From an uncultured Bacteroidia bacterium (GTDB taxonomy: Bacteria > Bacteroidota > Bacteroidia > Bacteroidales > UBA932), in assembly GCA_902767465.1 (NCBI GenBank), contig CACXHM010000074.1, forward strand, positions 1 through 6,677: a stretch of DNA of 6,677 nt. The letters run 5' to 3'. The notes below the pieces were generated by a model that saw only the letters and a program-made list of their open reading frames with translations, was not told where the DNA came from and ran no database searches. This document shows positions 1 to 5,975 of the stretch, piece after piece. A program made the position numbers and the translations under genes. Every line of letters begins with the position of its first letter. Position 1 is the first letter of the stretch.

Positions 1-1293
1 GTAACCGGGTTTGCGGAGCAGGGCGAACATATTCTTCTTGTAAGCCTCAACTCCGGGCTGATTGAAAGGATTGACCCCAAGCAGATAGGCGGAAACGCCA
101 CATGCAAATTCGAAGAAATAGAAGATTGCACCGAGGTTGTACTCATCTATTTTTTCTACAGAAACTTCAATCTGGGGCACTCCTCCATCGATATGGGCAA
201 GCTTGGTACCAAGAGCAGCCATGGCATTGCAGTGCTCCACATGCTCTCCGGCGAGGTAGTTAAGCTGGTCGAGGTTCTGGTCATCGCTGCCGATGATGAC
301 GCTACGCTGAGCTTTCTCCACCTTCACCACAGTCTCGAACATCACCCGGTCACCCTCCTGAATGAACTGTCCCACGGAATGAAGGTCAGTGGTGTTGTTC
401 ACCGATGCAGGGAAGATTCCTTTCAGATCCTTTCCTTCGGACTCTCCGTAAAGCTGCTTCCACCACTCGCCAAGATACTGGAACTTGGGATTGTAGTTAA
501 CCAGCACCTCAATCTTTTTTCCGAGTTCAGTATAAAGCAGGTTGCGCATGGCAGCATATTCCACAGCTGCGTTCTTCCCGTCCTTCTTCAGCAGTTCTGC
601 ACGCTCATCTGCAGCACCCTTCAACATGGCCCGCACATCGAAACCTGCAAGCACTATGGGAAGAAGCCCCACCGGAGTAAGCACGGAGAATCGACCTCCT
701 ACGTTGTCGGGAACCACGAAAGTACGATATCCCTCCTGCGTCGCAAGGGTCTTGAGAGCCCCCTTTTTGGCATCGGTTATAGCTACAGTGCGCACGGCAG
801 CTTCTGCCTTGCCGTATTTCTTTTCGAGATATTCCTTTACAATGCGGAAAGCAACTGCCGGCTCAGTGGTGGTTCCGGATTTAGAGATGACAACACATGC
901 AGCATTGCTCCTCTCCACCAGATCCATAAGTTCGGCAAGATAATCTTCGCTGAGGTTGTTACCTGCAAACACAACCCTGATCTTTCCTTCCGGGCGTACA
1001 AACTGATGCGAGAGCGCCTCGATGGCACAGCGGGCGCCAAGATAACTGCCGCCTATGCCTATAACGACGGCGAGATCTACGCCACGTTCTTTCCAGTCGT
1101 CACGGACAGCCTCGCATTCGCAAACCAGAGATTCGGGAGTATCGACCGGTAGTGTTTTCCAACCCAGAAAATCGTTTCCGGCGCCCTGCTCACCCTGAAG
1201 GACATCAAAGGCATCAAGTGCCTTGCCAACGTACTCTTTGTAAGAAGATTCTTTAACGAAGGAGCTGCAGCCCCCCAATTCTACTTTAACCAT
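1..1293 (-). CDS. pgi: Glucose-6-phosphate isomerase, C-terminal end outside the window
   Basis: Cytoplasmic enzyme that interconverts glucose 6-phosphate and fructose 6-phosphate in glycolysis and gluconeogenesis. The reading frame is open from the ATG at 1293 to base 1, giving 431 residues; the short bacterial Pgi form is about 445-450, so only some 15-20 residues are missing. Visible family motifs are the glycine-rich VIGIGGSYLGAR (77-88), the sugar-phosphate-binding SKSGTTTEP (137-145), signature 1 DNVGGRFSVLTP (196-207) and signature 2 NPFNQPGVEAYKK (408-420). Catalytic residues known from the family map to Glu284 (in YGESEGK), His305 (in LHSVGQF) and Lys419; all are present, so the enzyme should be active. 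The start is chosen because MVKVELGG is followed directly by a normal N-terminus and a promoter-like box lies about 34 bases upstream. It is transcribed divergently from the phosphodiesterase gene. The frame was read by translating the reverse complement by hand. Confidence 0.97.
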   Translation of the reverse strand, partial: MVKVELGGCSSFVKESSYKEYVGKALDAFDVLQGEQGAGNDFLGWKTLPVDTPESLVCECEAVRDDWKERGVDLAVVIGIGGSYLGARCAIEALSHQFVRPEGKIRVVFAGNNLSEDYLAELMDLVERSNAACVVISKSGTTTEPAVAFRIVKEYLEKKYGKAEAAVRTVAITDAKKGALKTLATQEGYRTFVVPDNVGGRFSVLTPVGLLPIVLAGFDVRAMLKGAADERAELLKKDGKNAAVEYAAMRNLLYTELGKKIEVLVNYNPKFQYLGEWWKQLYGESEGKDLKGIFPASVNNTTDLHSVGQFIQEGDRVMFETVVKVEKAQRSVIIGSDDQNLDQLNYLAGEHVEHCNAMAALGTKLAHIDGGVPQIEVSVEKIDEYNLGAIFYFFEFACGVSAYLLGVNPFNQPGVEAYKKNMFALLRKPGY

Positions 1294-1326
1294 ATCTTTA
1301 AGTGTCTAATTTTCAAACGACGGGCG

Positions 1327-1334
1327 CAAAATTA
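1327..1334 (-). promoter_or_regulatory. Predicted -7 promoter element for pgi
   Basis: On the minus strand the bases read TAATTTTG, an exact match to the Bacteroidota -7 consensus TAnnTTTG. Its end lies 33 bases upstream of the pgi ATG, so transcription would start near 1320 and give a leader of about 25-30 bases. No TTG/TTTG -33 element is seen at the usual 17-23 base spacing, which lowers confidence. The box sits 12 bases from the phosphodiesterase -7 box, back to back. Confidence 0.45.
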
Positions 1335-1346
1335 CTAAAAACTTCT

Positions 1347-1354
1347 TATTTTTG
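1347..1354 (+). promoter_or_regulatory. Predicted -7 promoter element for the phosphodiesterase gene
   Basis: The bases TATTTTTG match the Bacteroidota -7 consensus TAnnTTTG exactly. The box ends only 5 bases before the ATG at 1360, so the transcript would begin at or within a few bases of the start codon and be leaderless or nearly so. No -33 TTG is found at normal spacing. A chance match in an AT-rich gap cannot be excluded. Confidence 0.4.
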
Positions 1355-1359
1355 CAGAT

Positions 1360-2187
1360 ATGACAGCGAAAAACATCATCGTCATTGCAGCAGCGGCGCT
1401 GCTTGCCATGACCTCCTGCATCGGCAGCAAAACCGGCTTTCCAAAAATCAAGCAAGATGGAAAAACATCCATTGTAGCCCACCGCGGTTATTGGAACTGC
1501 GAAGCTGCCGGCTATGCGGAAAATTCTATTGCATCGCTCAAGGCAGCCCAGGACAACGGTTTCTGGGGCAGCGAGTTCGACGTACACATCACCACCGACG
1601 ACGTGGTGCTCGTTTTTCATAATGACGACATCGACGGAGTCCGCATCGACACCAGCAAGGCAGCCGCATTTGCTGAACACAGGCTCGCCAACGGGGAGAC
1701 AGTCCCCACTCTCGATGAATATCTCAGCCAGGGAGAAAAAAGCGACAAAACCATCCTCGTGCTTGAGCTGAAAGCAGAAATCACCATGGAGCGCGAAGAC
1801 GCCCTGGTGGACAAATGCATCGAAGCTCTGCAGGCTCATAACCTGCTGGATCCTTCGCGCGTCATCTTCATCAGTTTCAGCAAATACATGTGCGACCGCA
1901 TAGCAGCCGAACACCCTCAGTTCATCAACCAGTACCTGAACGGCGACTATACCCCCGAAGAGCTTGCCGAATACGGAATCAACGGTTTCGATTATCACAT
2001 TAACGCCGTCCTCAAAGACAGCACCATCGTGGAGCGAGCCCATTCCCTCGGCATGTCCACGAATGTCTGGACCGTCAACAAAGCTGAGCAGATGCAAAAG
2101 TTCATCGACCTCGGTGTGGACGCAATCACCACCAACGAGCCGGAGGTTCTCCGTGGTCTTCTTGGCGAAAAAGAATTCAAGCTTTAG
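1360..2187 (+). CDS. Glycerophosphodiester phosphodiesterase, predicted lipoprotein
   Basis: Predicted to hydrolyse glycerophosphodiesters (deacylated phospholipids) to glycerol 3-phosphate and an alcohol in the periplasm. The N-terminus has a hydrophobic stretch (5-17) ending in a lipobox-like LAMTSC with Cys20 as the lipidated residue; no acidic run follows the Cys, so the surface-export signal known from Bacteroidota lipoproteins is not evident. The GDPD domain spans about 37-268. Expected catalytic and metal residues are visible: His41-Arg42 (AHRG), the AENS motif (53-56, PENT in many relatives), Glu72 and Asp74 (SEFDVH), His87 (FHND), Glu136 and Lys138 (LELK), Trp237 (NVWTVN) and the closing ITTNEPE (256-261). 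At 275 residues it has the normal length for a single-domain member. The ATG at 1360 is chosen because it precedes the signal peptide. It is divergent from pgi and convergent with the M28 gene, so probably monocistronic. Exact substrate is not predictable. Confidence 0.94.
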   Translation: MTAKNIIVIAAAALLAMTSCIGSKTGFPKIKQDGKTSIVAHRGYWNCEAAGYAENSIASLKAAQDNGFWGSEFDVHITTDDVVLVFHNDDIDGVRIDTSKAAAFAEHRLANGETVPTLDEYLSQGEKSDKTILVLELKAEITMEREDALVDKCIEALQAHNLLDPSRVIFISFSKYMCDRIAAEHPQFINQYLNGDYTPEELAEYGINGFDYHINAVLKDSTIVERAHSLGMSTNVWTVNKAEQMQKFIDLGVDAITTNEPEVLRGLLGEKEFKL

Positions 2188-2195
2188 TTTTTTTC
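2167..2195. terminator. Possible weak bidirectional terminator at the convergent gene ends
   Basis: The tail-to-tail junction carries GAAAAA (2167-2172) and its complement TTTTTC (2190-2195), within a run of seven T. This gives a T-tract for plus-strand transcripts and an A-run read as U for minus-strand transcripts. The possible stem is purely A-U apart from one pair and has a 17-base loop, so it is much weaker than a standard intrinsic terminator. No better hairpin was found here. Confidence 0.2.
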
Positions 2196-3065
2196 CAACC
2201 AGCGGGAGATTATGTCGACCCGGCTTGCAAATACAGGATAATCGAGGGTGGCGGCAACGTCGCCCTCTCTGTTTGTGTTCATTGTGATGCCGGAAGTAAA
2301 CATGATTACCGGAATCCCACGGCCCAGAAATACCTTATGGTCACTTATCCTTTTGTAGAAAAGGTCGGTAAATGAACGGCTGCCGTAGTAATCAAAGTAA
2401 AGGTGCATGGATCCAGCGGCGTTTTTGAGGCCAACCCTGTGGGAGGAAGCACCAAGGCAGATAAGGTAATCTTTCCAATACCTGTCGGGGGGAGCGAGAG
2501 TACAGCCAAGAATATCGAGATTCACTACCATGCGAAGATGCACCGAAGAAAGGCTTTCTTTCAGTGCTGAAGCTCCCGACATGTTGGCATTGTGAGCGTC
2601 AACGAATGCAAAGATCAGATCTTCGCGGCCCCTAAGACTTTCAGCAAGGCTCAAAAGGGCAGCGACACCGGAAGCGTTACTGTCGGCCCCGGGATAAAAC
2701 CGATCCCCTATCACACCCATTCCGTCATAATGGCTCATCAGCAGGATGGCTGAGCGGATTCCACTGCCGGAAAAGGCAGTTATGTTATGTCCGATTCGCC
2801 CGTTTTCTGTTGTAAACGCCTCCACCTTAATGCTATAACCAAGCCCCTGAAGGCGGCTGATAATGTAGAATGCAGCTTCGGATGCCCCGGAAGTACCTGT
2901 CTTGCGTCCTGCACAAAGGCTGTCGGACAGGAACTCGACATCGGTAAGTAGCCTGGCTTGAAGGGTGGAATCCTTTCCGGCTGGGGACGCTGACAAAACT
3001 CTCGCTGCAATAAAAAAGATGCAGATTGAAAGAAATATTTTTGCCGACCGGGCCGAGCGAGGCAT
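2184..3065 (-). CDS. Secreted M28-family metallopeptidase homologue with altered active site
   Basis: A 293-residue protein of the M28 (aminopeptidase-type) zinc peptidase fold. The N-terminus is a signal peptide: basic residues, a hydrophobic core FLSICIFFIAA (11-21) and a likely cleavage after LSA (24-26), so it acts outside the inner membrane. Conserved M28 features are SHYD (111-114, His112), PGADSNASG (125-133, Asp128), VNLD (181-184, Asp184), SDHKVF (241-246) and FTSG (256-259). Compared with Vibrio proteolyticus aminopeptidase, those three residues match His97, Asp117 and Asp179. However, where the Glu-Glu pair (general base plus ligand, 151-152) is expected the protein has AHN (157-159), and the final His ligand (256) position is Asn263 in TMNTN. 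The protein may therefore be catalytically inactive or use unusual chemistry. The reading frame is intact, so this is not a decayed gene. The start at 3065 is supported by the signal peptide. Its stop codon overlaps the phosphodiesterase stop by 4 bases, on the opposite strand. Confidence 0.88.
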   Translation of the reverse strand: MPRSARSAKIFLSICIFFIAARVLSASPAGKDSTLQARLLTDVEFLSDSLCAGRKTGTSGASEAAFYIISRLQGLGYSIKVEAFTTENGRIGHNITAFSGSGIRSAILLMSHYDGMGVIGDRFYPGADSNASGVAALLSLAESLRGREDLIFAFVDAHNANMSGASALKESLSSVHLRMVVNLDILGCTLAPPDRYWKDYLICLGASSHRVGLKNAAGSMHLYFDYYGSRSFTDLFYKRISDHKVFLGRGIPVIMFTSGITMNTNREGDVAATLDYPVFASRVDIISRWLEKN

Positions 3066-3074
3066 AATAAATGT

Positions 3075-3082
3075 TATATTTG
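3075..3082 (+). promoter_or_regulatory. Predicted -7 promoter element for the TPR-led operon
   Basis: The bases TATATTTG match TAnnTTTG exactly and end 31 bases before the ATG at 3114, giving a predicted leader of about 25 bases. The 17-23 base window upstream is GC-rich and has no TTG -33 element. A second exact match, TATTTTTG at 3036-3043, lies further upstream inside the start of the M28 gene and could be a tandem promoter. Confidence 0.45.
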
Positions 3083-3105
3083 CTTGATATAGCTGTTACG
3101 GACCA

Positions 3106-3135
3106 CAAATTTAATGAAAAAGTTCGCTCTGGCAA
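3106..3135 (-). promoter_or_regulatory. Predicted -33/-7 promoter for the M28 homologue gene
   Basis: On the minus strand TAAATTTG (3113-3106) is an exact TAnnTTTG -7 element, and a TTG (3135-3133) lies 19 bases upstream of it, which is the spacing known for Bacteroidota promoters. This is the best full promoter in the window. Its -33 part lies inside the first codons of the TPR gene. The predicted start site is near 3100, giving a leader of about 35 bases before the ATG at 3065. Confidence 0.5.
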
Positions 3136-5162
3136 TACTCTTTTTGGCTTGCATGGCTTCCTGTCCTGCGGGAAAACTGCGCGCACAATACGACAAGGAT
3201 GTATTCAGCCTTCGCGGAAGACAGGCCCTGTCGGACGGCAAATTCGCCTATGCCATAGAGAATTTTAACGTCCTGGCCCGGCTTGACACCACCGATTACT
3301 GGAATTTCTTCTTCCGGGGCATAGCTAAATACAATCTCGGCGACATTAGAGGTGCCCAGCAGGATTTCGACCGATCCGTCAGAATCAATCCCATTTTTAC
3401 AAACGGCTATCACTACAGAGCTATTACCCGCAGCCGCCAGGGCCAGTACGAAGAAGGGCTGAAGGACCTTGAGAAAGCAATAGAACTCCGCCCCGGCCAT
3501 GTAGGACTGTATTATACAAGGGGCGTTACCTACTTCCTGTCGCAGCGTTTCGACGATGCTGTATCTGACTTTGACAGATACATCAAAAAGGAGCCGAAAG
3601 ACCCCGGTGCCTATCTCAACAGAGGCGCCTGTCACCTCTTCCTGAAAGATACCCTGAAGGCCCTGGACGATTACAACCGGGCCATCAAGCTTGACCGCTA
3701 CGATCCCGAAGGGTACATCCGTCGCGGACGGCTCTATGCATCCCAGGAAAAATATGATGAAGCCATAGCAGATCTCGACCACGCAATAGAACTTGACACT
3801 GCAAACACCTTTGCCTACTTCAACCGGGCACTGATGCATGCCGAAAACAACAGCCTCAACGAAGCAATGGCAGATCTCGACAAGGTCCTTCATGAGGATC
3901 CGGGCAACTCCCTTACCCTTTACAACAGGAGTCTCCTGAAAGCGCGTCTGTCGGACTTCGAAGGAGCCCTGGACGACATGGACCGCGTCATCAACATCAA
4001 CCGAAACAATGTCCTGGCCTATTTCAACCGGGCCGGAATCTTCATAGAAATGGGCAGATGGCAGGATGCGCTCGAAGATTATAATATGGCAATCGCTCTC
4101 TACCCCGACTTTGCAAAGGCATATATGAACAGGGCTTATGTAGAGAACATGATGGGTCGTAAAAAAGCTTCAAAGGCCGACTACGACATTGCCCGCAAAA
4201 AGGTCGCGGAATATGAGAGCAAGAATGCAGGAGGCCTGGCCGATTTTGCCGACACAACCCGGAAATACAGTTCCCTGCTTGCCCTGGATGCCGATTTTGC
4301 AAAGAAAGATTTCGACAACGAACTTCTTCAGCACCGCGACATCGACATCCGGCTTAAGCCCTTGTATAAATTCATGCTTTCCGCCGACGGTCCTCATGAA
4401 GCCGTCGCCCTCAACCGCGAATACGACAACCCCCTCATAGAGCGTTTCTGCGCAGCTGTTCCAATTTCAGTTGTAGTCACCAACGAAAAGTCAGAAAGCG
4501 TTCACTTGGACAGGAGTCTGGGCAGCATCCTGCTCGGAGACAGCAGCAGCGGGGCCGGACAGAGCCGTCTCACCCCGTCGCAGCTCAGTTTTATTCAGGG
4601 TATCTACGAAGTTCAAAACAAGCAGTACAATGCCGCCCTCGCCTGCTTCGACAGGGCAGCAAAACAAGCGGAAAACGACATAGCAGCCGACCGCTATGCC
4701 CGCTTCTACAAGGCGTTCTATCTCATGAACCGCGGTGTGCTGCGAGCGGAAATGATAGACTTCATAGCCAGTATGGAAAGAAACGTACAGACTCTTTCCA
4801 TGGATGACAAAGGAACCGTCCGCGCCAGGGTAAGCGACAGAGTGGACCGGAATTACGACTACTCTGAAGCCATAGCAGACATGAAGGAAGCCATACGCAT
4901 CCTGCCGGACATTCCATATCTGTATTTTAACCTCGGAAATCTGTGCTGCCTGTCAGGCAACATGGTTGAAGCCATAGAGAACTACGACAGGTCCGTGAGC
5001 ATTTATCCTTATATGGGAGATGCCTACTATAACCGCGGACTCGCCCTTATATTCTTAAAAGACAAGGAGAAAGGCTGCATTGATCTGTCCCGTGCAGGAG
5101 AACTCGGCGTTGCGGATGCATACAGCGTAATATCCAAATACTGCAAAGAAGATGAAAGGTAA
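3114..5162 (+). CDS. Secreted or lipid-anchored tetratricopeptide-repeat protein
   Basis: A 682-residue TPR protein, likely a protein-binding scaffold in the periplasm or at the outer membrane; no catalytic domain is seen. The leader MKKFALAILFLACMASC contains a lipobox-like MASC (Cys17), but an ordinary signal-peptidase site after LRA (22-24), before Gln25, is also plausible. Repeats in a clear 34-residue register run from about 28 to 365 (about ten units), with the usual pattern of small and aromatic residues, for example YFNRA at 235-239 and 303-307 and D-x-A-I-x-L at the helix B ends. From about 366 to 487 the repeat pattern stops; this segment includes DIDIRLKPLYKFML (409-422) and a serine/glycine-rich stretch (472-484). 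Further TPR-like units follow at about 488-521, 580-600 and 601-668. The ATG at 3114 is chosen because the signal peptide starts there. The 3' end overlaps the next gene by 11 bases, indicating co-transcription and probably translational coupling. Binding partner unknown. Confidence 0.92.
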   Translation: MKKFALAILFLACMASCPAGKLRAQYDKDVFSLRGRQALSDGKFAYAIENFNVLARLDTTDYWNFFFRGIAKYNLGDIRGAQQDFDRSVRINPIFTNGYHYRAITRSRQGQYEEGLKDLEKAIELRPGHVGLYYTRGVTYFLSQRFDDAVSDFDRYIKKEPKDPGAYLNRGACHLFLKDTLKALDDYNRAIKLDRYDPEGYIRRGRLYASQEKYDEAIADLDHAIELDTANTFAYFNRALMHAENNSLNEAMADLDKVLHEDPGNSLTLYNRSLLKARLSDFEGALDDMDRVININRNNVLAYFNRAGIFIEMGRWQDALEDYNMAIALYPDFAKAYMNRAYVENMMGRKKASKADYDIARKKVAEYESKNAGGLADFADTTRKYSSLLALDADFAKKDFDNELLQHRDIDIRLKPLYKFMLSADGPHEAVALNREYDNPLIERFCAAVPISVVVTNEKSESVHLDRSLGSILLGDSSSGAGQSRLTPSQLSFIQGIYEVQNKQYNAALACFDRAAKQAENDIAADRYARFYKAFYLMNRGVLRAEMIDFIASMERNVQTLSMDDKGTVRARVSDRVDRNYDYSEAIADMKEAIRILPDIPYLYFNLGNLCCLSGNMVEAIENYDRSVSIYPYMGDAYYNRGLALIFLKDKEKGCIDLSRAGELGVADAYSVISKYCKEDER

Positions 5163-5958
5163 AACGGTATTCCAGTCCCTTTCGAGCGGAAGTTGCGGCA
5201 ACTGCTATTTCCTTCATTCAGACGGAGAAAACGGCAGTGCTGGTATTCTGATCGATGCCGGTGTGAGCATACGGAGGATCAAGCAGGAACTGCAGCGGAA
5301 CGGATTCACTTTCGACGACATAGACGCGATACTCATCACCCATGACCATATGGACCACATACACAATCTTGGTCCCTATTGCAAACGGCTGTTGAAGCCG
5401 GTATGGATGACAAAAGAACTGCGCCGCTCCCTCGCAACCCACTGGATGACCGGAGAATATCTTCCTCCGGTGGTCAGGCAGCTCCAAGATGCCGACTGGT
5501 CGGAAATAGTACCCGGGATAATCAGAGCAAAGTATTTTATAGTTCCTCACGATGCAACACAGACTGTAGGGTATTGCATCGATATCAATGGGTATGTTTT
5601 TGTGATAATGACAGATATTGGAAGCATGACTGACGAGGCCATTGGCTACGCCAAACAGGCCTCCACCGTAGTCATTGAAGCAAACTACGATTTCGACATG
5701 CTCCGGTCCGGCCCCTACCCTGTTGAACTGCAGGACAGGATTTGCGGCGGGCACGGGCATCTGTCTAATGAGGAATGTGCCGATGCAGTGAAGTTTTTCC
5801 TTCACCAGGGACTGGACAATGTATTCCTCTGCCACCTGAGCGAACACAACAACACGCCACGCCTTGCAAGTGAAACGGTTGGAAGGGTACTGGATGGGGC
5901 TCATGTGCGCCTTATTTCTCTTCCAAGGCAAACGGCTTCGCCATTGTTTATTTTGTAA
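5152..5958 (+). CDS. WalJ/YycJ-family metallo-beta-lactamase-fold hydrolase
   Basis: A 268-residue cytoplasmic MBL-fold protein, with no signal peptide, of the family that includes Bacillus YycJ/WalJ (also called VicX), some members of which are reported to have nuclease activity linked to cell-wall control or DNA repair. Family hallmarks are visible in order: SSGSCGNC near the N-terminus (11-18), LIDAGVS (33-39), the metal-binding THDHMDH (63-69; His64, His66, Asp68, His69), PHDA (132-135), TDIGSMTD (154-161, Asp155 as bridging ligand), EANYD (176-180), GPYP (187-190), GHGHLSN (200-206) and CHLSEHNN (227-234, His228). All expected metal ligands are present, so it should be active. Length matches the usual 250-270. 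The ATG at 5152 puts the SSGS motif where relatives have it and overlaps the TPR gene end by 11 bases. No WalR/WalK two-component genes lie nearby. Substrate and physiological role in this organism are not predictable from the window. Confidence 0.93.
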   Translation: MKGKTVFQSLSSGSCGNCYFLHSDGENGSAGILIDAGVSIRRIKQELQRNGFTFDDIDAILITHDHMDHIHNLGPYCKRLLKPVWMTKELRRSLATHWMTGEYLPPVVRQLQDADWSEIVPGIIRAKYFIVPHDATQTVGYCIDINGYVFVIMTDIGSMTDEAIGYAKQASTVVIEANYDFDMLRSGPYPVELQDRICGGHGHLSNEECADAVKFFLHQGLDNVFLCHLSEHNNTPRLASETVGRVLDGAHVRLISLPRQTASPLFIL

Positions 5959-5975
5959 ATGAAAAATTACAGTAT

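Noticed and set aside
193..1152. Long plus-strand open frame (319 codons)
   Set aside because: It lies wholly antisense to pgi, whose conserved motifs and catalytic residues are clear. Its translation has no recognisable domain and no promoter or plausible start context.
1306..2097. Minus-strand open frame of 263 codons antisense to the phosphodiesterase
   Set aside because: The plus strand encodes an intact GDPD domain. The antisense translation looks like codon-bias shadow (rich in Val, Gly, Phe, Cys) without family motifs.
3111..3893. Minus-strand open frame of 260 codons antisense to the TPR gene
   Set aside because: It mirrors the repetitive TPR coding sequence; the repeated codon pattern keeps the opposite frame open. 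No domain is recognised.
3758..4879. Exact 15-base direct repeat TGAAGCCATAGCAGA at 3758-3772 and 4865-4879
   Set aside because: Both copies encode the same TPR helix motif (E-A-I-A-D), so protein repeat structure plus codon bias explains it; it is not a mobile or recombination repeat.
5218..5931. Minus-strand open frame of 237 codons antisense to the MBL gene
   Set aside because: The plus strand carries all MBL metal ligands and WalJ motifs; the antisense product has no recognisable features.
5949..5955. TATTTTG just upstream of the ABC exporter as a promoter
   Set aside because: It is one base short of TAnnTTTG and lies in the final codons of the MBL gene; operon read-through is the simpler explanation.
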